From Klebsiella sp. BIGb0138 (lineage in GTDB: Bacteria > Pseudomonadota > Gammaproteobacteria > Enterobacterales > Enterobacteriaceae): a DNA stretch of 64,000 nucleotides. Of the stretch, positions 25,059 to 32,219 are shown one piece after another. The notes under the pieces were generated by a model, which did no database searches, was not told the DNA's origin, and saw only the letters and a program-made list of their open reading frames with translations. Within the stretch, counting starts at the first letter, position 1. The number at the start of each line of letters is the position of its first letter. The position numbers were made by a program, and so were the translations under genes. The DNA lies in the NCBI RefSeq assembly GCF_004342285.1, contig NZ_SMCV01000009.1:62001-126000 (forward strand), read 5' to 3'.

Positions 25059-25530
25059 TCAGGCGTTGGCCGCCGCTTTCAGCCGCGCCTTCATATCGCT
25101 GTAGGCACGCCAGGCGAACTGTTCGCTCCAGCGCTGATCGGCGATTGGCTCAATCTTCACCGGGCAATATTTGGTTTCCGGCGTTTTTGAGATCGGGTCG
25201 AGGTTGTCCTGGGTTAATTCTTTGCAGGCCCCGACCCACCATTGGTAGGTCATATAGACGGCGCCTTGATTGATGCGGTCGCTGATGTCGGCGCGGGTCA
25301 TCACTTTCCCGCGCCGCGAGCTGACCCACACCAGCAGCCGATCCGCGATCCCCAACCGTGCGGCATCGGCACTGTTAATCTGCACGCGACCGGTTTCAAC
25401 CCGTCGCGGGTCGCAGACGATGATTTTCGCGCCGTTTTCGCGCGCTTTATCACCCGCCGGACGACGATAGGGGGGAATCTGCGCAGTTGTAGCCAAAGAC
25501 CAGCAGGCATTTTGAGTGTTGCAGAAGTTA
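25059..25530 (-). pseudogene. fdhF: Remnant of formate dehydrogenase H (fdhF)
   Basis: The minus strand encodes fragments recognisable from E. coli FdhF. KCLLVFGYNCADS, then in a second frame PIVVRRVIK, then in a third frame ARENGAKIIVCDPRRVETGR correspond to the region after the selenocysteine site. This jumps directly to VQINSADAARLGIAD...MTYQWWVGACKELTQDNLDP...CPVKIEPIADQRW, the normal C-terminus of the protein. About 400 central residues are deleted, two frameshifts lie near the C-run at 25471-25476, and the N-terminal half with the selenocysteine codon is absent. The 145-aa open frame at 25059-25496 is therefore the tail of a dead gene, not a small protein. A functional copy may exist elsewhere. 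Confidence 0.88.
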
Positions 25531-25621
25531 TGCCAATAATTAATTTATTGATAAATAACGATATTGTTTTGGTGGTGACCGTCGGTCGTCGTGATGTCGT
25601 CACTAATGACGATGATGCCAG

Positions 25622-25644
25622 GGAACGCCCGGGAAGGGCGTTCC
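25622..25644 (-). terminator. Hairpin after hcxB
   Basis: Perfect 9-bp stem GGAACGCCC / GGGCGTTCC with a 5-nt loop, 9 bp beyond the hcxB stop on the minus strand. No U-tract follows. Confidence 0.5.
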
Positions 25645-25652
25645 TGCGGGGC

Positions 25653-26735
25653 TTAGCGCGCGGTATGCTGGAACTGCGTCAGGACTTCTGGCGTTAATCC
25701 GGCCGCCAGCGCCGCTTCGCAGATCGCCTGCCAGCTGCCGGCATCCAGCGGGATACCCTGCGCCAGGCGTGCCTGGCGATTGGCCTCTTCCCACTCTCCA
25801 GGCACCAGAATCGGCGCATCTGCATCGTGAGGCGACTGCTTACACCAGTCTATAAAGGCCTCGGTCTGGCCCTGCATGTCCGGGGCGTCGAAGGTTTCCG
25901 GGTCGAGAATAAGGGTGGTCATACAGTTGAAAATGGCATCGACGCAGGTTTGCAGGCTCTGCTGATGCGTGGTTTTACCGCCAGAGACGGCGCCGCCGAG
26001 GATTTCGCACAGCGTCGCCAGGGCGTAGCCTTTATGCTGGGCGAAGGTGAGCAGGGCGCCTAACGGCGAGGTCTGCATTACCGCCGGATCGGTGGTCGGC
26101 TCGCCCTGCGCATCAATCAGCGAACCGGCCGGAACGGCTTCCCCTTTGTGCCAGGCGACGCGCGTTTTACCAAAGGCGATGGCGCTGGTGGCGTAGTCAA
26201 GTAGCAGCGGCGGCTGGCCGCGACGCGGGAAAATCACGCACAGCGGGTTGGTGCCGAAGCGGCTGTCTTTGCCGCGAAAGGGAGCGACCATCGGATCGCC
26301 GACGACGCTGACGAAGTGGATGGAAATGAATCCCGCCGCCGCGCACTGTTCGGCCCAGTAGCCAATGCGCCCGATATGGTGCGCGTTGCGTAGCGCAACG
26401 GCCGCCATACCGTGCTGCCTGGCTTTTTCGATGCCGATCTGCATCGCTTCGTGGGCGACCACCTGACCAAAACCGCCGTTGCCGTCGAGGGTCACGACCG
26501 CCCCTGCGTCTTTCATGATGCTGGCATGGCGGTTAAGCTGCAGGTGCCCCTGCGCCTGGGAACGGACGTAGGAGGGGATCATCCCCACGCCGTGCGAGTC
26601 GTGGCCAGCCAGATTGGCGGCGACCAGGTGATCGGCGACGAGGGAGGCTTCGGTGGGCGAACTACCCAGATGGCAGAACAGCGTTTCGACGAACTGATGC
26701 AGATCCGCGGCGGGAAAACGATATCCGGTAGGCAC
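25653..26735 (-). CDS. hcxB: Hydroxycarboxylate dehydrogenase B (Ldh2 family)
   Basis: A 360-aa NAD(P)-dependent dehydrogenase of the LDH2/MDH2 family, closely resembling E. coli HcxB (YbiC). Shared stretches include VADHLVAANLAGHDSHGVGM, NAHHIGRIGYWAEQCAAAGF, DSRFGTNPLCVIFPR and KTTHQQSLQT. The E. coli enzyme reduces alpha-keto acids such as hydroxypyruvate and glyoxylate to hydroxy acids in the cytosol. The Ldh2-family catalytic histidine lies in the GHDSHG motif. In E. coli ybiC lies close to the iron-regulated fiu region; here a Fur-like box and a small membrane protein lie on its upstream side. Confidence 0.88.
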   Translation of the reverse strand: MPTGYRFPAADLHQFVETLFCHLGSSPTEASLVADHLVAANLAGHDSHGVGMIPSYVRSQAQGHLQLNRHASIMKDAGAVVTLDGNGGFGQVVAHEAMQIGIEKARQHGMAAVALRNAHHIGRIGYWAEQCAAAGFISIHFVSVVGDPMVAPFRGKDSRFGTNPLCVIFPRRGQPPLLLDYATSAIAFGKTRVAWHKGEAVPAGSLIDAQGEPTTDPAVMQTSPLGALLTFAQHKGYALATLCEILGGAVSGGKTTHQQSLQTCVDAIFNCMTTLILDPETFDAPDMQGQTEAFIDWCKQSPHDADAPILVPGEWEEANRQARLAQGIPLDAGSWQAICEAALAAGLTPEVLTQFQHTAR

Positions 26736-26899
26736 TGATACACTCCTGTTGTTCTCTGATTGTGTTGTTGTTTTGTTAAGTTTGCGCTTCCATGCTGCTC
26801 TCCCTGGCGGAGAAGATCAACCTGTTGCCGACCGGAAAGCGCAGCAGAGAAATGAGGGACAGGAAACAGGCTTGAGGCCCGGCGTGCTGTTCGTGGCAC

Positions 26900-26917
26900 T
26901 GAGAATCATTATGATAA
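26900..26917. promoter_or_regulatory. Fur-like box upstream of the 41-aa membrane protein
   Basis: TGAGAATCATTATGATAA contains the palindrome ATCATTATGAT and closely follows the Fur consensus GATAATGATAATCATTATC. It lies 35 bp before the small gene and about 165 bp from the divergent hcxB start. Confidence 0.65.
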
Positions 26918-26951
26918 AAACCAGCTAATAAATGATAAAGAGAAGACCAAA

Positions 26952-27077
26952 ATGAACATCAGTGCTCTGTTTTTAATTATTGTCGCGATTTCGCTGCTGG
27001 GATTATCGATCTATTGCTTATTGAGTTATATAAAAGAACGCAAAGCGATGCGCTTTAAATCTTTCCGTCATCGCTAA
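26952..27077 (+). CDS. Small single-helix membrane protein, 41 aa
   Basis: A short frame reading MNISALFLIIVAISLLGLSI followed by YCLLSYIKERKAMRFKSFRHR. It has one hydrophobic helix (about 5-26) and a strongly basic C-terminal tail expected to stay in the cytoplasm. GAGAAG precedes the ATG at suitable distance. A short CCCGG/CCGGG hairpin with a T-rich tail begins directly after the stop. The composition is typical of the small membrane proteins annotated in Klebsiella and relatives, but no function is known. The adjacent Fur-like box suggests iron-responsive expression. Confidence 0.7.
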   Translation: MNISALFLIIVAISLLGLSIYCLLSYIKERKAMRFKSFRHR

Positions 27078-27104
27078 TACCCGGCGATGGCCCGGGCATT
27101 CATT

Positions 27105-28064
27105 TTATTTGTAATGGTTGTCGCGCCAGGCTTTCGGCGTGGAGTGGTATTTTTCACGAAAACTCTTGCTGAATAACGGGTGGCTGACAAAACCGCAGCG
27201 CCAGGATACCTGCTCAACCCGCAGCCGGGGATCGGTTTCCAGCAGCTGCCGGGCCGCCTCCAGGCGTATCTCTTTAATCTCCGCCATCACCGAGCTCCCC
27301 TGCTGCTGAAAAGCCCGGTCGAGGCTGGATCTTGAGCAGCGCAGCATCCGGCAAAGCAGGTCAGGAGAGAGGTTATGTTGATGATAATTAAGCGCAATAA
27401 ACGATTTTGCGCTGTTCACAAGATGCGCGAGTTTTCCTGACGAGCGCAGTCCTTTCTCCTGCGCCACATCGGCCAGCACCTGCAGCGCGATATGATGTAA
27501 ACCATCGACGATCGCCGCGGTTTCCTGTACGGATAAACTTGCCGAATGGGCGTCCAGCAGCAACATATGCGATTTTAAAAATAGCGCTAAAGGGTGATTA
27601 TCCAGGGAGATGATTGGGCTGGTCAATTGCCCGCTAAATAGCGTTTTGATTTTCGCAGTATGCGGAATGATATACAGCTGTTTGACATCATCACATTGAT
27701 AATTGTAATAATCATTGCGCTGATGAACGATGAGCTGTCCCGGATTAACCTGGGCGACGGCTGATTTTTTTCTACCGCCGATCAGCTGATGCCCCTGTAC
27801 CAGCAGAGAAATATAGGTTGAAGACTCAGCCACCTGATGCGGGTCGAAGATTGTCTCGTTTTTAGAACCCATTGCACTACAATAATCGCCGGAAATAGCA
27901 GATATGGTTTTATGGTGGGCAATAATCTCTGCCGGACGGCGATTATTTACGACCTCAATGCCATAGCAGCTGAGGTTCTGCGCTATTCGCTGATAGCGCT
28001 CTTCCGGCGCAATATCCGCCGCGCTTAACACATGGGGAACGTACAGCGTCGTAGGTCTGGACAT
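27105..28064 (-). CDS. AraC-family regulator
   Basis: A 319-aa regulator with an N-terminal sensor domain (about 20-190) and a C-terminal AraC double helix-turn-helix (about 215-315). DNA-binding landmarks are LSPDLLCRMLRCSRSSLDRA and VEQVSWRCGFVSHPLFSKSF followed by REKYHSTPKAWR. The effector is unknown. It stands alone between the small membrane protein and the NqrC-like gene; a 14-bp palindrome lies 59 bp upstream of its start. Confidence 0.87.
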   Translation of the reverse strand: MSRPTTLYVPHVLSAADIAPEERYQRIAQNLSCYGIEVVNNRRPAEIIAHHKTISAISGDYCSAMGSKNETIFDPHQVAESSTYISLLVQGHQLIGGRKKSAVAQVNPGQLIVHQRNDYYNYQCDDVKQLYIIPHTAKIKTLFSGQLTSPIISLDNHPLALFLKSHMLLLDAHSASLSVQETAAIVDGLHHIALQVLADVAQEKGLRSSGKLAHLVNSAKSFIALNYHQHNLSPDLLCRMLRCSRSSLDRAFQQQGSSVMAEIKEIRLEAARQLLETDPRLRVEQVSWRCGFVSHPLFSKSFREKYHSTPKAWRDNHYK

Positions 28065-28122
28065 GTTTGTCGCTTATCCCGGGGTGACGTTGACAGGCTG
28101 GCTCTATTTTATCCGCTCATTA

Positions 28123-28136
28123 TAAGATTAATCTTA
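28123..28136. promoter_or_regulatory. 14-bp palindrome upstream of the AraC gene
   Basis: TAAGATTAATCTTA is a perfect palindrome in the promoter region of the AraC gene and could be an operator, for example for autoregulation. Confidence 0.35.
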
Positions 28137-28563
28137 AAAAACACCAGCGTCAGGCATAATGCTGGTCACTTAAGGTGGCCAGCCTCGGTTTATGATTTAT
28201 CGTGGGCTTGCGTAGGTAGGTAACCGCTGGTTTAGGCGAAAGGGCTTCTGGCGCGGGTTCAGGGGAATGTTCCATTTACCATCGGTTTCGCACACTTTTG
28301 TTTGTTTGCCGCCAGGCAGGTGAACGGCCCAGGGCCGGTTTCGCCCGGCCCCATGATCCCCCGCATCCGCTGATGTTGCGCCGGTCGCGACTGTGACGAA
28401 CGGTTTTCGCTACCTATATCGGCTTATTTTACGTTCCGCTAAATATAAAATATCCTCATAATAACGGGAATGTTCTTAGCAACCCTGCGGCTGTTATTTT
28501 AAAAAAGGGTTATGTATTTTTTATCTCAGCGACGCGTGGGCTCTCTGCATCAACGGAAATATT
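28137..28563. other. Long intergenic region before the NqrC-like gene
   Basis: No gene is supported. It contains a GGGCCGG/CCGGCCC hairpin (28332-28351) without a T-run, and AT-rich sequence at 28440-28460 (CTAAATATAAAATATCCTCA) that may hold the promoter of the NqrC-like gene. A 32-codon frame at 28512-28610 has AAGGG only 2 nt from its ATG and is not called. Confidence 0.4.
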
Positions 28564-28653
28564 ATGCAAAACGCAGTGGACAGCCGGATAAAAACGATTG
28601 CAAGCTATAGCGCAGGCATTCAACGCGCGACGGGAATAACAGCATATGCGTAA
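28564..28653 (+). CDS. Possible 29-aa leader peptide
   Basis: ATG at 28564 opens a 29-codon frame (MQNAVDSRIKTIASYSAGIQ plus nine residues) whose stop at 28651-28653 overlaps the start of the NqrC-like gene by 8 nt. A weak ACGGAAA ribosome site lies upstream. The overlap would allow translational coupling. No similarity is recognised and it may be chance. Confidence 0.25.
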   Translation: MQNAVDSRIKTIASYSAGIQRATGITAYA

Positions 28654-29407
28654 GAGTAAAATTATTGTTTTATCTTTGATGGTTATTTGTGTTTTATGTT
28701 TTGCAATTGTTGCTGCTTATTTTTTGCTGCTCAAAGATAATTTTGCTGAACCGGTAAACGAAGAAACCGAAGCCGCGGTTCTCAAGGTCGCCGGGCTGGT
28801 GAAAAATGGGCCAGCCGATGCGCAAACCGTGAGAACGCTATATCAGACGCGAATCGCCACTCGCCGGCTGAATCTGGATAGCGGCCAGCTGTTACCGGCC
28901 GGAGCATCGGAGGGAGAGCAGAAACGCTGCGTCGATCTCTCCCCGGCCCACGACCCGGCCCAGATCCGGCAGCGCTGTTCGCCGGTCGATATCTACCTGG
29001 TTCGTGATAAAAACAATCATATTCAGCAGGTTATTTTACCGGTATACGGTAAAGGCGCTAAATCGATGATGTACGCGCTGGTGGCTCTCGACATCGATGG
29101 CCGCACGGTGAACGATTTACTCTATTACCGGCAAAATGAAACGCCGCTGCTGGGCGCCAGAGTGGAGGACCCGCAGTGGCGCAGCCAGTGGGCAGGCAAA
29201 AAAATACGCGATCGGCAAGGAAATCCTGCCCTGAAAGTCGTTCAGGATAATCCCGGCCAGCACGATGTGTATACCGTGGATGGCATCAGCGGGGCGACCT
29301 TAACCTCAACCGGCGTCGGGAAGAGCATTAATTTCTGGATGGGAGAGCAGGGGTACGGCAATTTCCTGCGCCAGCTGCAGGACAATCCGGCGATATTAAC
29401 GCAGTAG
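28646..29407 (+). CDS. Stand-alone NqrC-like FMN-binding protein
   Basis: A 253-aa protein anchored by one N-terminal helix (6-28), the rest periplasmic. It shows the Na+-NQR subunit C pattern: LPVYGKGAKSMMYALVALD, QNETPLLGARVEDPQWRSQW and the flavinylation motif VDGISGATLT, where T218 would carry covalently bound FMN added by ApbE. In Na+-NQR this subunit passes electrons within a six-subunit pump; none of the other subunits nor apbE is nearby. A terminator follows, so it is a single-gene unit lying just upstream of an iron importer with periplasmic redox proteins. A role as an electron carrier for periplasmic metal reduction is inference. Confidence 0.82.
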   Translation: MRKSKIIVLSLMVICVLCFAIVAAYFLLLKDNFAEPVNEETEAAVLKVAGLVKNGPADAQTVRTLYQTRIATRRLNLDSGQLLPAGASEGEQKRCVDLSPAHDPAQIRQRCSPVDIYLVRDKNNHIQQVILPVYGKGAKSMMYALVALDIDGRTVNDLLYYRQNETPLLGARVEDPQWRSQWAGKKIRDRQGNPALKVVQDNPGQHDVYTVDGISGATLTSTGVGKSINFWMGEQGYGNFLRQLQDNPAILTQ

Positions 29408-29431
29408 TCGGCGCTTTATTTTTCTCGCCTC

Positions 29432-29459
29432 ACGACGCCCGCCCGGCGTCGTATTTTTA
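29432..29459 (+). terminator. Intrinsic terminator of the NqrC-like gene
   Basis: ACGACGCC (29432-29439) pairs with GGCGTCGT (29445-29452) around a 5-nt loop and is followed by ATTTTTAT. Confidence 0.85.
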
Positions 29460-29602
29460 TCGTCTCAACAGGCGACCGAAGGCACAATTTAATCGCCAAT
29501 AGCGGAGGTAATGGAACAGGCTACTCTTTGCAGCAGTTTACATAAATTGTCACTGTTTGACATTTTCATGATCTGCATCATGTCGCTGCGAGCAAAAATG
29601 AC

Positions 29603-29621
29603 AATGATAACTATTATCATT
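29603..29621. promoter_or_regulatory. Fur box of the Fet-type iron importer operon
   Basis: AATGATAACTATTATCATT is a perfect 8-3-8 inverted repeat matching the 19-bp Fur consensus almost throughout, placed 20 bp before the FTR1 permease start. Iron repression of the whole operon is expected. Confidence 0.88.
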
Positions 29622-29640
29622 AATCATAATGGGATGGATC

Positions 29641-31578
29641 ATGCCCGGGGCTCGTCATTTTTTGCTGTTAACGCTGTTTAGCCTGCTGTTTAGCGCGTGC
29701 GCAATGGCGCAAACCCACTATGCACCCTATATCGAGGATATCGAGCAGCGGCTGGATAACACGTCGCAGCTGTACCAGCAGCAAAAAAACAACGAGGCGC
29801 GCCGGGAGGTGCAGGCCGCCTACTTTGAAGTATTTGAGAACCTCGAAGGGCCGATTCGCATCAATTTCTCGGCGCGCAAAAGTTACGAGATGGAAAGCAC
29901 CTTCGGCGATATCCGGAGGATGATCGCCGACGGCAAACCGCTGGAGGAGGTCCAGGCGCGGATCGACGGGCTCAAAAAAGCGCTGCGTGAAGTTGAACCG
30001 GTTCTCGATGGCGGCCATCGGCTGGTGGCGGAAGAGCAGCATACCGCCTTAACCCGCGACGATATCGCCCTGCACTGGCAGAACAGCTTCCGCACCATCG
30101 ACGATCTGCTGGCGCAGGCGGTGAGCGCCTATCAGGCGGGGGATTTTAGCCACGCCAGTCAGCAGGTACAGCAGGCGCACTATCAGGGGTTTAAAAACTC
30201 TGAAATGGAAATGTCGGTACGGCAAAACCGTTCGGCGAAAACGGCGGCGGCGATTAACCAGCAGTTTACCGCCTTGATTGCCCTGACGGCCCAGCCGGAT
30301 CGGCTGAACGACGTCGCCTACCAGGTCACCGCGCTGCTTCAGGATCTGGAAGATATTTTGCCTGGCCTGCCGACCACCCGCGACGATCAGCCGGTTAGCG
30401 CCCCGGCGGCGGAAGGCGCCGCGGCGGTTGCCGATACCGCGCCGCGTGCCGATTGGGCCAGCGTGGCGACCGGCATTAACCACAGCGTCGATGCCGCGCT
30501 GGCGCGTTACCAGCGCGGGGAAGCCGGGGAGGCGATTCTGGATATTCAGGATACCTACTTCGACCGCTTCGAAGCCACCGGCATGGAGAACAAAATAGGC
30601 TCCCGCGATGCCACCTTCAAAACCCGCCTTGAGGCCCACTTCACCCGCATGGTCAGTCTGATGAAAGCCGGCCAGCCGCAGGAAGCGCTGGCGACCGAGG
30701 CGGCGGCACTGCGCGCGGATCTGCAGCAGGCGGTGACGATGCTGGGTGAGGGGGAGGAGACGCAGTGGAGCCTGCTGCTCTACAGCCTGCTGATCATCGT
30801 CCGCGAAGGGCTGGAAGCGCTGCTGATTGTGGCGGCCATCGTGGCGTACCTGGTGAAAAATGACCATCACGACAAACTGCCGTTGATTCGCCAGTCGGTC
30901 ATCGTGGCGCTGATTGCCAGCGTGGCGACGGCGGTTATCTTCCAGCTGCTGTTTACCAACTCCGGCGCCAGCCGGGAGCTGCTGGAAGGGATCACCATGC
31001 TGATCGCCGTGGTGATGCTGTTCTTTATGAGCTACTGGCTGCTGTCGAAAGTCGAGGCCCGCCACTGGAAGGCCTGGCTGGAGGGCAAGCTCAGTCATTC
31101 GCTTTCCCGCGGCTCGCTGGTCGGACTGTGGCTGACCAGCTTCCTTGCCGTCTATCGCGAGGGGGCCGAAACGGTGCTGTTTTACTACGCCCTGATCGGC
31201 GATGCGCAGGGGCTGCCCGGTCATCTGGCCATTGGCGCCGGGTTCGCCATTGGCTGCGTGGTGTTATTGGTCGCCTGGCTGATCATGCGCTACTCGGTGG
31301 TCCGTCTGCCGCTTAAACCGTTCTTCATGTTCACTGGCGGCTTCATGTACCTGATGGCATTCGTTTTTGCCGGTAAAGGCGTGCTGGAGCTGGTGGAGGG
31401 CAAGCTGTTCCAGCCGACATTGATCGGCGGGGTCCCGGAAATCAGCTGGCTGGGAATTTACCCCTATCTGGAAACCCTGGCGCCGCAGGTGATGTTACTG
31501 ATTGCGGCGCTGGTCGCGCTGTGGGTCATGCGACGCCGCAGTCGGCTATCCGGCGAGAGTATAAAAAATAATGACTAA
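29641..31578 (+). CDS. fetM: FTR1-family iron permease (FetM-like)
   Basis: A 645-aa protein with signal peptide, a long periplasmic alpha-helical domain (about 25-375) and a seven-helix FTR1 membrane domain. The two iron-site motifs are present: REGLE (about 387-391, VREGLEALLI) and the variant REGAE (about 505-509, YREGAETVLF). FTR1 permeases move iron across the inner membrane; the FetM type works with the P19 protein FetP. The ATG at 29641 is preferred because GGGATGG lies before it, while an ATG at 29629 falls almost in the Fur box. It heads a seven-gene operon. Confidence 0.88.
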   Translation: MPGARHFLLLTLFSLLFSACAMAQTHYAPYIEDIEQRLDNTSQLYQQQKNNEARREVQAAYFEVFENLEGPIRINFSARKSYEMESTFGDIRRMIADGKPLEEVQARIDGLKKALREVEPVLDGGHRLVAEEQHTALTRDDIALHWQNSFRTIDDLLAQAVSAYQAGDFSHASQQVQQAHYQGFKNSEMEMSVRQNRSAKTAAAINQQFTALIALTAQPDRLNDVAYQVTALLQDLEDILPGLPTTRDDQPVSAPAAEGAAAVADTAPRADWASVATGINHSVDAALARYQRGEAGEAILDIQDTYFDRFEATGMENKIGSRDATFKTRLEAHFTRMVSLMKAGQPQEALATEAAALRADLQQAVTMLGEGEETQWSLLLYSLLIIVREGLEALLIVAAIVAYLVKNDHHDKLPLIRQSVIVALIASVATAVIFQLLFTNSGASRELLEGITMLIAVVMLFFMSYWLLSKVEARHWKAWLEGKLSHSLSRGSLVGLWLTSFLAVYREGAETVLFYYALIGDAQGLPGHLAIGAGFAIGCVVLLVAWLIMRYSVVRLPLKPFFMFTGGFMYLMAFVFAGKGVLELVEGKLFQPTLIGGVPEISWLGIYPYLETLAPQVMLLIAALVALWVMRRRSRLSGESIKNND

Positions 31579-31604
31579 CCATTTAAGACGAGAGGATTTG
31601 TCAG

Positions 31605-32132
31605 ATGACCATTAAGAAGACCTTGATTATCAGTGCCACGGTGGCCGGAATTTTTGCCGCTCCTGCGGCGCTGGCGTTTAAAGAGTATCCGGCCGGCGAG
31701 CCGGTCACCATGAATGAAATGGAGCTCGCCGCCGTCTATCTCCAGCCGATCGATATGGAGCCGCGCGGGATGGGGCTGCCGGCAGCGAAATCGGATATCC
31801 ATCTGGAAGCCGATATTCATGCGGTGGAAGGGGGCAAAAATGGCTTTGGTGCGGGCGAATGGATCCCCTACCTGACCATCTCCTACACCCTGGTCAATAG
31901 CGACACCGGCGAAAAACAGGAAGGGACCTTTATGCCGATGGTCGCCAGCGACGGCCCGCACTATGGCGCCAATATCAAAATGATGGGGGTCGGCAACTAT
32001 AAAGTGACCTACCACATTGAACCGCCGTCAAAAGCCGGGATGCACCGTCATACCGATAGCGAAACCGGCGTCGGCCGCTGGTGGAAACCGTTTGATGTCA
32101 GCTATGAGTTCAAGTACGTCGGCCTGAACTAA
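31605..32132 (+). CDS. fetP: Periplasmic P19-family iron-transport protein (FetP-like)
   Basis: A 175-aa secreted protein (leader ending PAALA) of the P19/Tp34 family, a beta-sandwich that binds copper and iron and dimerises. Conserved ligand-bearing segments are seen: AVYLQPIDMEPRGMGLP, SDIHLEADIHA, DGPHYGANIKMMG and GMHRHTDSETGVGRWWKPF. FetP enhances iron uptake through FetM, probably by helping ferrous/ferric handling in the periplasm. It follows fetM by 26 bp. A CGCAGGAG/CTCCTGCG hairpin (32143-32169) lies between it and the next gene and may lower downstream expression. Confidence 0.9.
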   Translation: MTIKKTLIISATVAGIFAAPAALAFKEYPAGEPVTMNEMELAAVYLQPIDMEPRGMGLPAAKSDIHLEADIHAVEGGKNGFGAGEWIPYLTISYTLVNSDTGEKQEGTFMPMVASDGPHYGANIKMMGVGNYKVTYHIEPPSKAGMHRHTDSETGVGRWWKPFDVSYEFKYVGLN

Positions 32133-32142
32133 GCGTCCGTCA

Positions 32143-32169
32143 CGCAGGAGGGGCACGGACTCTCCTGCG
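32143..32169 (+). terminator. Hairpin inside the fet operon, possible attenuator
   Basis: CGCAGGAG (32143-32150) pairs with CTCCTGCG (32162-32169) around an 11-nt loop in the 87-bp gap after fetP. There is no T-run, so it may stabilise the upstream mRNA rather than end it. Confidence 0.35.
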
Positions 32170-32219
32170 CTGTATTGCTGTCTGCGGATTGAAGTCATCC
32201 GCCGTACCGGGTCGAAGTC

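Noticed and set aside
25059-25496. 145-aa protein as a functional small molybdoenzyme subunit
   Set aside because: It joins two distant parts of FdhF and the preceding homology continues in other frames, so it is a gene remnant.
28512-28610. 32-codon frame (MYFLSQRRVGSLHQRKYYAK...)
   Set aside because: AAGGG is only 2 nt from the ATG and the frame resembles nothing known; likely chance in an AT-rich leader.
30049-31224. 391-codon open frame antisense to the FTR1 permease gene
   Set aside because: Low-complexity Gln/Arg/His-rich translation typical of GC-rich antisense shadows; the plus strand encodes a clear FTR1 protein.
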